Part shown: piece by piece, positions 55,785 through 64,000 of the stretch
Numbering within the stretch: the first letter of the stretch is position 1
Layout of the letters: every line of letters begins with the position of its first letter
Assembly (NCBI GenBank): GCA_965649825.1
Contig: OZ287694.1
Coordinates: forward strand, 1,736,001-1,800,000
From: Penicillus capitatus
Taxonomy: Eukaryota; Chlorophyta
Direction of reading: 5' to 3'
DNA length: 64,000 bases
Position numbers and translations under genes: made by a program
Notes under the pieces: model-generated
The model's input: the letters and a program-made list of their open reading frames with translations, nothing else
Told to the model about the DNA's origin: nothing
Database searches by the model: none

Positions 55785-58154
55785 TCATTCGGCAGATGTT
55801 CCAGCTGGATCCAGTTTTTGCAGAACTTGGGCTATAGATGCCTCCATCTTGTCCATTCTTTCTTCCATATTCTTCTTCCAGCTTTCCGTTTCATCCGATT
55901 GGTGTGCCATTTTGTCAACCAGAGATGCAGTTTCTGAACACATTGCCTTCAGTTCTTTCATCTCCTTAGAGTGAACACTGAGCTGTCCAGTAAAGTTGCC
56001 AGCAAGACTCTGTTCGGTATGCAGCGCTTCCATCTTGATGGCTCTTTCGAGTTTCGCAAGTCTGCCATTCCATTCTTCATCGGACGACGCTTCTTCGTTT
56101 TTGTTTTCTGGCACTAAATAATGAAAGTATCTTTTGGTCGCTGATCGAGGAAACGACTCGTCAGGCCTGGAATCTGTCTTCGTATGAACGTTCTGACCCT
56201 CCACGTTTGAAACAAAGATCTCACCCCTCCTTCGATCCACAAAGACATCGTAGGCAAATGTTAGAACCTGATGCACTTACTGGTTTTCGCGTTGAGGATA
56301 AAAGAATCTCCTCGAAGTTTGAAAATCAGATATGAGCTTCATCTGACGCTTTTTCAGTTCTGCTCCCGCCTTTGATCGAACTCTGTCATAGGTGTCGGTC
56401 AAGACAGCGACCAGCAGGCTCATGAGTACGATCCCGCCGACGTAGATGAAGGAACTGAACAGCAGCGACCTCCAGACGGAGAGAAACCCACTCGATGAAC
56501 GAAGCATCTGTCAGGTAGACACGTCCCTTAGACTGAAAGTTGAGAGAAGGTGCCAGTCGAACACACTTACATCTTCCTCAAAGCTCCCGACAGAGGCATG
56601 GAAGAGAGTCTCAAGGGCTCGTGGAAGGGAATTGAAGTTCTTCTCCTCGTCTTCGACGAATCTGTCGTCGAAGAGCATTACGAATGCTGTCGTCGAAGAG
56701 CATTACGAATGCTGTCGTCGAAGAGCACTACGAATGCTGTCGTCGAAGAGCACTACGAATGCTGTCGAGTAGCCAAGAATCAAACACAGTCCCATCAGAA
56801 GAAAAGGCAAAAAATCTGTGAAAGCATAGCCGACCATCGAAACGAACGGGCCAAACGTGTACCACGGATGGAAACAACGAAAAACATGGACACCCCGAAC
56901 AAGCTGTTAATTAGTACTGTCAGAGGGATACTTGATGGAGAGTACCGTCATCCAATAGAGGATGCACAAAAGGGAGGTCTGGAAGGCAGTGGCGATATTC
57001 TGATGGTCAAAGACGCAGATTTGCGGCAAAAGCGCAAGTGCGAGCAACCAAATACAAAGCCTCGAAGCATTCGACACGTTGCTACTCGATTCACTGGTAA
57101 TAGTAATCTTCTACCTCTGAGTCGATGTCTGATAGTAGAATACAACGACATGCGAAATAAGCGCAGTGGACAAGAGTACGATCGAAATCGCACGATGAGG
57201 CTCGTCCTCTTGTCCGAAAAGTAGGACAAATTCTGTGAAGCTTGAGGCGGCCAACACATCCAGAAAGAGGAGTGCCAGGAGCAAAGGGTGATATGTTGTC
57301 ATCCAGGAGTGTGTCAGCGTCTTGAATGTTTCGGATTCGTAAACCTTGATTGGACAATTAGAACGAGTGAGGAAAGTTGCGAGGGTTTCGGCATCCCGCC
57401 TATGCACAAAAAAGATGAGATCATCCAAGATGTTCTTCGAGCGTCTACCCCGTCTCCGTCTGACTTCCGCTGTAGCTGATGCAGAAGAACTTCGCGACGA
57501 CCGTCATCTAAGCAGGTGGAAGAGTAGACAAGCGTATTCTTCCGAAGCTACTCCTGTCCGTTCTCCCTTCTCCAATAATGGGTAACCAATGTCTTATTGC
57601 CGTTACGACATTCACAGTTTTCCAGTCTCTTAATCGACAATCGCTGAACAATCCAGCTAGGTATCCACGCTTGTTGCGAATCGGACGTTTAGTTATTTTT
57701 AATCTGGCGTATTCAAAGGTGAACCTATCCTTGTGCAAGTAGTCCCACATAAGATCTGGATACGTTTGGACAAGCTTGCGGAAGTGCAAGTTTAGAAGGT
57801 CGCACGTTTCTTCAAGGGAAGTGAATCTGTCCACCAGTTTGTCCAGAATAAATTTGACACATTCTTCTGATCTGTGATCAATAGACCGCCGCAGAAGGTC
57901 GTCGTTTCCACTTCTGAATGTCTTCAGAAATCGGTTGTCTTTCTCAAACTGGAGAAGTTTCGTCGCCTGTTCGTATTTTTCTTCCTCGATCAATACCCAG
58001 ACAAGCGGTCTATCCTTAAGATCGGTAGCTTTGGCAACAGCGCCTAAGACCCTGATTCCATGGTCGGAAATAGCTCTGTCCATTGAACATAGCATCAGGT
58101 TCGTTAAGAAGCCAAACGCCGTTCACCTTGTCACGTCATCGATCGTCCAGTTCC
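55785..58154 (-). pseudogene. Channel F (ankyrin/TRP-like), disrupted
   Basis: Closest paralog of channel A. Exon at 58075 downward holds the ankyrin-like domain (DRPLVWVLIEEEKYEQATKL, FILDKLVDRFTSLEET). S1-S2 near 57300-57120, S3 near 57000, S4-S5 near 56830, S6 at 56507 (GIVLMSLLVAVLTDTYDRVR) and the tail with YFHYLVPENK, EEWNGRLAKLE and a coiled coil ending LQKLDPAGTSAE (stop 55785). Four 25-bp repeats at 56662-56761 break the S5-pore frame and place a stop in one unit. A TAG near 57508 precedes TVVAKFFCIS unless about 98 nt are spliced out. The predicted first exon upstream of the donor at 58126 is cut by the LINE inserted at 58155-58169. Almost surely non-functional. Confidence 0.8.
56662..56761. 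repeat. 25-bp tandem repeat, four units, in channel F
   Basis: Units CTGTCGTCGAAGAGCATTAC plus GAATG start at 56662, 56687, 56712 and 56737, with T/C variation between the first and second pair. Channel A has a single unit here. Three extra units add 75 bp, so frame is regained after the array, but one unit is read with a stop. Confidence 0.9.
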
Positions 58155-58169
58155 AAGCCTCGTGAAAAA
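58155..58169. repeat. LINE target-site duplication, left
   Basis: AAGCCTCGTGAAAAA, identical to 61342-61356. Confidence 0.95.
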
Positions 58170-61100
58170 TCTCCACAAGGTGAATCGCTGTGTGGACTAT
58201 TCATCAGGGAAGATATCAACTTCTCTGTGGTGTCCCTGTCCAGTCCTTCCCCGAGGGTCATAGCAATCACTGTCTATACCCCTGCCGGATTGATCGGGGT
58301 GATCTCATTCTACGTGCAACACACCTCCGGAAACGGTCTTGAAGCGGTCGACGAAGCATTCAACCTACTGAAGAGAAAAACCGACCGCATATTACTGTTA
58401 GGAGACGGAAATGGTCACTCCTATCTGTGGGGTCCGGAGCACCCGAACGAGATTGGCCGTTTATGGGAAGATTTTATAAGTGCAAACCAGCTGGTCGTCG
58501 CTAACGACCCCTCAGGCCCTCCTACTTTCTTCGATCAAGATCACAGACCTCATTGGCTTGATATTACTCTGGCCACAGCGCCGCTATCAAAGTCGATAGT
58601 AGAATGGAGAGTAGTGCACTCAGCCATTCCAGTTTCCGATCATTCGCTCGTTAAAACAACGCTCAACCTCGGGTACCAAAAGATCACTCCGCGAAGATTC
58701 ACTAACTGGCGGGACGTGGACTGGCCTGCCTTCAATGAGCACCTCGAAAAGACACTCAGCCGGCCTGAGTTCTCATTGCCCATGGAGACCCAAGATCAAA
58801 TCGATGAACGCATCGATATGCTGACAAGTGCTCTACAGAATACGGCCTCTCAATTTACAAGGACAAAGACAATCCAGAACCATTCGAAGCCTTGGTTCAC
58901 ACAGTCTGTCAAGTTTAAATGGAAGGATATGAAGCGTGCTCGGAATAGGTACATACGAGCGGTCCAAAAGGCCAAGAGTCGCCCTATGTCTGCCCAACTC
59001 GAAGTCGAATTGGCCACACGCTGGAAGGAAGCACGCGAAGCCAAAGCCTCATTCAAGAAAGAAGTTCGGCTACAGAAGAAAAACTCCTTTGTCAAATTCT
59101 GCAGTGACATGAAATCGGACATGTGGAATGGCTTTGCAAAAATCGACAGATCTCGGAAACGTAGCCAACCCGCCCAGCCACCAGAAGATCACAAATCATT
59201 GGAAGCCCGTTTCTTTCCAAATGAAGGAAAGTCTGTTTTGGGGAAGTTCGCGGAAGACTTCAGAATCGCCAGAAGACGCCTAGACTTCTCCCCGGGAGAA
59301 GAGATCACATGGAAGGAGCTCGTAGAAGCAATCATCCGGTCAAAGGATGGAGCGCCTGGGCCGGACTCGATACCATCTTTGTGTCTTCGCAACACACTAG
59401 GTGTGACCGGCCAAGTCCTCCTTCCAATTCTGAACGCAGCGCTTTCCTTGGCATACTTCCCGAAGGCCTGGAAGAAAGCTTCCGTCATCCCACTGCCCAA
59501 ACCTGACAAAGATCTCTCCCTCGTGTCCAGCTGGAGGCCAATCTGCCTTTTGAACACTCTAGGAAAGGTCCTAGAAAGAGTTCTACAGCGTCGCCTGTAC
59601 AGCTTTCTCGAAGAGCATGGATGCCTGGTCGATCAACAGTTCGGTTTCAGAAGAGCTCGCAGTACAGAATCGGCGTTGACCTGGTTTGCGGAAGACATCA
59701 TTCGTGCTTTCAACTCTCGCAGTCAGATCGGCGCCGTGAGCCTAGATCTCACTGCAGCCTTTGATACCGTCCCCCATCCGATCCTAATGTACAGATTGGG
59801 GCAGCTCAAGATTCCAGCCTACCTGTGGAACATGGTAGACAGTTTCCTAGTGGAAAGGGAAGCTACCATCTCCCTCCCGACGTCCTCGATCCACTGCCGT
59901 CCGGTGGCTGGTGTGCCCCAGGGGTCATGTCTGTCGCCTACGCTCTTTCTGTGCTTTGTCAACAGCCTCGCAAACTCAGTTCCCCCTGAGGTGAAATGCT
60001 GTCTATTCGCTGATGACTGTCTGCTATACTGCCAGATTGGCCCACGGGGCGAAGGCCAAGCACATCTCGAGTCCTCCTTGAAGAAGGCCGTCCAGTGGGC
60101 AACACTCAACGGAATGCAGTTTAATGCCAGCAAAAGCCATCTGGTACGCTTCCCAAGACTCCGAAAGGCCACATCGATCCAAGTGAATCTGGACGGCTCC
60201 CTATTGCAAGAAGAACCACAATTCACTTACCTCGGGCTGAAAATGGACAGCAAGCTAAACTTCAGCGCTCACGTCTCGGGAGTCTGCATGAAAGCACAGC
60301 GTCGACTGGAGTCCATCAAACGGATCAGCAACAGTTTATGGGGTGCCACTCCTGGCGTCCTGCGTACACTGTTCCAGGCATGCGTTGCACCAGTCCTCTA
60401 CTACGGAGCCCTGATCTGGTCATCCGGTAGTAGAGCCCTAACGCAGAAGAGGAAGTCCTTGATGTCGGTCATTCGGTCTGGTGCCCTCCTCATCACTGGG
60501 GCTCTTCGCACCACATCAACAGCAGCAGTATTAGCCCTAGCGGGCCTAAGGCTCCCCGATGATGAAATCACTCGACGCTCTCTTCTTGCTAAGGTCAAAC
60601 TCGAAGATTTGTCCTTCTACGATCTTCATCCTGCATTGGCTGGAACTTATGACTCACCGCTGTTTCTCATCAGGAACCGTTACGAAGAGTTCCTATCGCA
60701 AGAAAAACTGGATAGATGGGAAAAGATCACTCTAGAATCCATGAATGGCGACGATCAAGCTGGCGTCAAGTTACTGCGTTTTGAAGCCTCATTATTTGCA
60801 GACTCGAAGGGGAAGATCGCTTGGGAATCGACGGATCGTGCAAGCTCTCTGAAAGCCACGTGCTTTGACAAGGTTAAGATGACTCGGTTGAAATGGTGGA
60901 AAGCACACAGCAGAAGACAGTTCACAGCCCTCTGCAGATTCCTAACAGGCCACATGGCAACCCGTATTTATCTCAACAGGTTTAATCTGCTTAATACCGC
61001 CGATGGAGACTCAATTCTTTGCCGCTTTTGCGGCCGCGTGCCAGAGACAAGAGATCATCTCCTGAAATGCTCAGCATGCCGACACATCCTGCCTACAGAC

Positions 61101-61202
61101 TGGAAGTTCTCAGTTCCCGATTGGCCGTCTGTTTGGTCGTCGAAGAAATTACGAGTTCAAATGGCAGAATTCGCGATTTCTCTGCAATCTCGTCTAGCAT
61201 AA
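58170..61202 (+). CDS. LINE ORF2-type polyprotein: endonuclease (partial) and reverse transcriptase
   Basis: About 1010 codons open from the insertion junction. Remaining EEP endonuclease: GLFIREDINFSVV, LLGDGNGHSYLWGPEHPNEI (Asp/Asn of the GDFNAHH box), HWLDITLATA and SDHSLV. Reverse transcriptase: RPICLLNTLGKVLERVLQRR, FGFRRARSTESAL, VSLDLTAAFDTVPH, GVPQGSCLSPTLF and catalytic CLFADDCLLY. A thumb region and a C-terminal CCHC-type knuckle follow (CRFCGRVPETRDHLLKC). Layout fits the R1/Tad/Jockey group without RNase H. The start codon and first part of the endonuclease are missing, so it cannot mobilise itself, although RT residues look intact. Confidence 0.93.
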   Translation, partial: SPQGESLCGLFIREDINFSVVSLSSPSPRVIAITVYTPAGLIGVISFYVQHTSGNGLEAVDEAFNLLKRKTDRILLLGDGNGHSYLWGPEHPNEIGRLWEDFISANQLVVANDPSGPPTFFDQDHRPHWLDITLATAPLSKSIVEWRVVHSAIPVSDHSLVKTTLNLGYQKITPRRFTNWRDVDWPAFNEHLEKTLSRPEFSLPMETQDQIDERIDMLTSALQNTASQFTRTKTIQNHSKPWFTQSVKFKWKDMKRARNRYIRAVQKAKSRPMSAQLEVELATRWKEAREAKASFKKEVRLQKKNSFVKFCSDMKSDMWNGFAKIDRSRKRSQPAQPPEDHKSLEARFFPNEGKSVLGKFAEDFRIARRRLDFSPGEEITWKELVEAIIRSKDGAPGPDSIPSLCLRNTLGVTGQVLLPILNAALSLAYFPKAWKKASVIPLPKPDKDLSLVSSWRPICLLNTLGKVLERVLQRRLYSFLEEHGCLVDQQFGFRRARSTESALTWFAEDIIRAFNSRSQIGAVSLDLTAAFDTVPHPILMYRLGQLKIPAYLWNMVDSFLVEREATISLPTSSIHCRPVAGVPQGSCLSPTLFLCFVNSLANSVPPEVKCCLFADDCLLYCQIGPRGEGQAHLESSLKKAVQWATLNGMQFNASKSHLVRFPRLRKATSIQVNLDGSLLQEEPQFTYLGLKMDSKLNFSAHVSGVCMKAQRRLESIKRISNSLWGATPGVLRTLFQACVAPVLYYGALIWSSGSRALTQKRKSLMSVIRSGALLITGALRTTSTAAVLALAGLRLPDDEITRRSLLAKVKLEDLSFYDLHPALAGTYDSPLFLIRNRYEEFLSQEKLDRWEKITLESMNGDDQAGVKLLRFEASLFADSKGKIAWESTDRASSLKATCFDKVKMTRLKWWKAHSRRQFTALCRFLTGHMATRIYLNRFNLLNTADGDSILCRFCGRVPETRDHLLKCSACRHILPTDWKFSVPDWPSVWSSKKLRVQMAEFAISLQSRLA

Positions 61203-61341
61203 GCAATTCGCTCAAACGTGCGCCTATCATTTTGTGAATCTCTCAATGAACGCTTCTTTGTTTCGTTTTTGTATGTTTTTTCTGTCTGCTCATGGCACAT
61301 GTGAAAGCAAACGCCATGTAAATAAGGAATTATATATATAT
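58170..61341 (+). mobile_element. 5'-truncated non-LTR retrotransposon (LINE)
   Basis: 3172-bp insertion bounded by a perfect 15-bp target-site duplication. The 5' end starts inside the endonuclease domain, typical of incomplete reverse transcription, and the 3' end is a short AT-repeat tail (TATATATATA) instead of poly-A. The open frame is intact through to its stop, so insertion was recent. It lies within the predicted first exon of channel F, about 28 bp from the splice donor. Confidence 0.95.
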
Positions 61342-61356
61342 AAGCCTCGTGAAAAA
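61342..61356. repeat. LINE target-site duplication, right
   Basis: AAGCCTCGTGAAAAA, identical to 58155-58169. Confidence 0.95.
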
Positions 61357-62659
61357 CAAGTGTCTCTTCGTCGACCACGGAGTCGTCGTGATGTTCTAGA
61401 AACACACACCGCCCAGCCGCACGATGACTCGTGAGACGAAAGAGATAGCTAGTTTCCTAATGCGTTACCTTCTGTCGGTCCTCTTCTTGCCAGGTGCGTT
61501 ATCTCAAGATCGTCGTCGCCGTCATCCTCGTGCGCGTGAAGTGGCTGCATCATGTCTTCGTTGTCTTCGCGAATTTCGCTTCCGCCGCTTGAAAACATTC
61601 TGTCTGGCGACGTCACTGTAGCGAAGTGTTTAAAAGGGAAAGGTTGAGTATGGGTCGCGCGTCTTGAGTATGGTTCACGCAGGGGCCTCTCTCAAAATCA
61701 GGCTGTGGTCGGGTTATTATCCGTTGTAGAGCGAAAAATGTTAGGTTTTGCAAGGCAGAATCTCGCGTCTATATCATCGTCTTCAGTGCATGCAGCTTAA
61801 GGTACATCATTTCCATTGACAAACGATGATGCTTTGCTGACCATGAACTCGAGATAAATCTCCAGGCGAGCTTCCTTCAAATCCGGCTGCGAATTCCTAG
61901 TTGTTCTAAATACCACTAATTGACTCACAGTGGCTGTCTTTCGAGCAGATATTATGCGTTCGCCTGCAAAGCACTGCAGCGGACAGTTTGTTTTCTCCGA
62001 GGTTTCAGCCTTGATCGTGCTTTAGTTGTTCGAAGTTAAGTACTACACACGGGGTGGAAAAGTCGACAAAAACGTTAAGAAGAACATCGATGATAACGGT
62101 AATTGTCTAAGGGAGAAGACGCAGAATATAAACAACGCCTTAACAGTTCGCACGTCTTTATTGCATCCGTGCAACGATGCTCTTTGTACAGTTCTCACCT
62201 CCAGAAGAGACTGATGAGAGGAACAGTTACTGACAAGATATGAAAAGACGCCCGATGGACGCTCAAAAGCGATGTCCACTCTGTGTTCTGCATCAAAACG
62301 CAGTGAAAGGCATACACCATTGTTGCGCATTATCGCTCAAGGACAGTCATTAACAAAACACGATGCTGTCTTCACAAGTGAACGTCTGCAGATAGCTATC
62401 CGAGTTGAGATCGCAGAGACGGAGGACGGTGAGAGCGTAAACCAATGAGGTTACGCTCTTTACCCGTTATCAGCGAGAAGTCCGTGCAGCATCCAGTTCT
62501 GTGTCGGCACAGTCTCAGCGACGGTCTGTCCCATCCGTGCCGATCCTGTGCAGAGTTCGCAGCCGAAACAGTCGGCACTATCTCCTGTGTGGAGCCAGTC
62601 GACGCTGGCCGGTTGACTTCGGATTCGAAAGAGCCTTCGATTCTATTACATCATTGATC
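61357..62659. other. Spacer, no firm gene
   Basis: The first 60 bp continue the exon of channel F on the minus strand (DDSVVDEETLVFHEA). On the plus strand an ATG at 61424 opens a short hydrophobic leader (FLMRYLLSVLFLPG) followed by a GTGCGT donor, which could be a signal-peptide exon, but no downstream exon is recognised. Confidence 0.4.
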
Positions 62660-64000
62660 CTATGCCGCTCTGTAGATGATATACGTATTGACAGCCAGAC
62701 TCGCCAAAACCAGAAGACAGATGAGGCACTCCGTCAAGTACTTTGACAACCTCTCTATCAACCAATCGAGGTTTCTTCTGTCGAAGATCTTGATCAGGAT
62801 GGCCACTTGCTGGCCAACGAGTTTCATCACGGCCAAGGGTGTGATCCCTTTCATCGCCACGTCCAGTTCAAAAAGATAGAAGACAAAGTACCAATGGAAT
62901 GCCACCGTCAGCATCCCGGCAGCGAAGTACCTGATGATATCCGTCGCGCGCTCGTTGAGGGTGTAGTAATACCCGAATGCCACGATGCCATAGATAGGTA
63001 CCCCCACAAACACGAAACCCAGTGCTTCCTTCGCCAGAAACTTCGATCTGCCCTCTTTGCACCAGGAAATCCAGTGCATAGGAATCTCGTGCGCAATGCG
63101 CAGTGCCAGCATGGAAGCAAAGAGGGACAGGTTGCCGAAGGCCAGTATAGCAGATAGCTGCTGCGCGCCGTCGTCTGGACGGCTGATCAGCAGCACGAGG
63201 ATCGCTTGAAGTCCGCCAGGAAGCGCCGTCAACAGCGCAGACAGTATGCAGTCAAAACCGCCGGTTAAGAGGTAACCTCCCGCTCCATACCGGCTGTACT
63301 GGCAAGCAGGACTGACGTGATCCTTGAGGCTGTTCCAGACCATGATCATCCAAAACAGATAGGCGGCAAAAATCTTCTCGGACACGTTGACAGCGTTGAC
63401 GACTTCGACCAGGGCGGAGACTTCGTTGAGGACATCTCTGAACATGTTGATGGTCTTCCATCCGAAGCCATGCCGACTCAGTGCCGTGCCGAGTGTCAGG
63501 TTCCGATCCAGCTGATCCGGATTCCAGACGGACGCGCCGACGGAGACCTGCGATCCGACGGGCAGCAGGATCCTCGGATAGAGTTGCTGGTTGGTCTTGA
63601 TCTCGAAGCGAGGGAGGCCATACCATGCCGGATTGACATACTCGTATCCGCAGATGCACTCCCCCACTCTCAGAGACGTGTTGACGCTCAGAGTAGGTCG
63701 TATCTCGACCCACCTTGGAACAAAGCTGTGCCGCGTCGACCACAGCGCCACGAACTTGTCCAGCAGGTGTCTCTGGTATTCTTCGGTGAGAGCACCTCTG
63801 TACTCTTTCGTGTCGGCGCAGTTCCTGAGGTAGTACTTAAAGTTGTTCTCGCTGCCGAGGATGATCAGGGAAGTGGAGAAGGGCAACATGAAACTCCTGC
63901 GGCGTCGAGGGGAGATGGTCCAGAAGGGGACCTTGCTGGGAATCACGTCTCTTGCGCCGTCCACCTGCCATGTCCTGTCTGCGTATCCGCGAGGACCCAC
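62660..64000 (-). CDS. Multi-pass membrane protein, family unknown (5' partial)
   Basis: 446 codons open to the window edge, ending at a stop at 62660; the start lies beyond 64000. An N-terminal, probably luminal or extracellular part of about 220 residues has several Cys (YLRNCADT, GECICGYEY) and Asn sites. It is followed by about six helices: KIFAAYLFWMIMVWN, LLTGGFDCILSALLTALPGG, LSAILAFGNLSLFASMLALR, GFVFVGVPIYGIVAFGYYY, YFAAGMLTVAFHWYFVFYLF and LTECLICLLVLASLAVNTYI. No intron is evident in this part. I do not recognise the family and see no catalytic motif. Unlike the channels it has no ankyrin-like domain or coiled coil. Confidence 0.75.
   Translation of the reverse strand: MGPRGYADRTWQVDGARDVIPSKVPFWTISPRRRRSFMLPFSTSLIILGSENNFKYYLRNCADTKEYRGALTEEYQRHLLDKFVALWSTRHSFVPRWVEIRPTLSVNTSLRVGECICGYEYVNPAWYGLPRFEIKTNQQLYPRILLPVGSQVSVGASVWNPDQLDRNLTLGTALSRHGFGWKTINMFRDVLNEVSALVEVVNAVNVSEKIFAAYLFWMIMVWNSLKDHVSPACQYSRYGAGGYLLTGGFDCILSALLTALPGGLQAILVLLISRPDDGAQQLSAILAFGNLSLFASMLALRIAHEIPMHWISWCKEGRSKFLAKEALGFVFVGVPIYGIVAFGYYYTLNERATDIIRYFAAGMLTVAFHWYFVFYLFELDVAMKGITPLAVMKLVGQQVAILIKIFDRRNLDWLIERLSKYLTECLICLLVLASLAVNTYIIYRAA

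Noticed and set aside
61424-61621. Possible secreted-protein first exon
   Set aside because: Only a short hydrophobic leader and a donor-like site; no downstream exon found.
1-64000. tRNA, rRNA or other structured RNA genes
   Set aside because: No cloverleaf, box A/B pair or rRNA-like stretch was noticed on either strand; a covariance-model search was not possible.

Overview
This window is nuclear DNA of a microbial eukaryote. Genes are split by many short GT-AG introns, mostly 40-85 nt. There are no operons or bacterial promoters, and LTR and non-LTR retroelements are present. The mix of a PepN-type M1 aminopeptidase, ankyrin-type TRP-like channels, an Alfin-type domain fragment, serpins and ACS-family MFS transporters fits a protist (alveolate, stramenopile or similar) better than an animal or fungus. 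I cannot name the lineage from sequence alone.

Layout. 0-6.4 kb: TRP-like channels A (5' partial) and B, plus a truncated copy of the start of B. 6.8-12.4 kb: serpin 1 (+) facing channel C (-). 13-17 kb: decayed hydrolase-like gene with an inserted lactone-oxidase-like fragment. 17.2-21.1 kb: tandem MFS transporters 1 and 2. 22-27 kb: a channel relic, an Alfin-type fragment and the broken channel D. 27.7-32.6 kb: channel E and serpin 2, an inverted copy of the 6.8-12.1 kb block. 32.7-40.1 kb: retroelement zone, with a decayed Ty3/gypsy-type pol and a young gag-only LTR element with target-site duplication. 42.4-46 kb: M1 aminopeptidase with an in-frame repeat expansion. 46.6-52.7 kb: cyclophilin fragment, MFS 3 and 4 (-), a channel relic and LTR relics. 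53-58.1 kb: second hydrolase-like copy and broken channel F (-). 58.2-61.3 kb: 5'-truncated LINE with 15-bp target-site duplication. 62.7-64 kb: a multi-pass membrane protein (-), 5' partial.

The window is built mostly by duplication. Three sets of inverted copies (1-2.3 / 55.3-57.5; 6.8-12.1 / 28-32.6; 13-21.7 / 46.8-55.7 kb) plus tandem copies account for most genes. Within this framework single features have diverged sharply: the serpin reactive loops share no residues over the bait segment, one channel has a minisatellite-expanded coiled coil, another seems to have turned coding sequence into an intron, and the aminopeptidase has 160 extra residues made from its own active-site loop.

Intron-exon models for channels B, C and E and both serpins were assembled by hand from splice consensus and paralog comparison. 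Their exon lengths add up to whole codons, which supports them. No transcripts or database searches were available.
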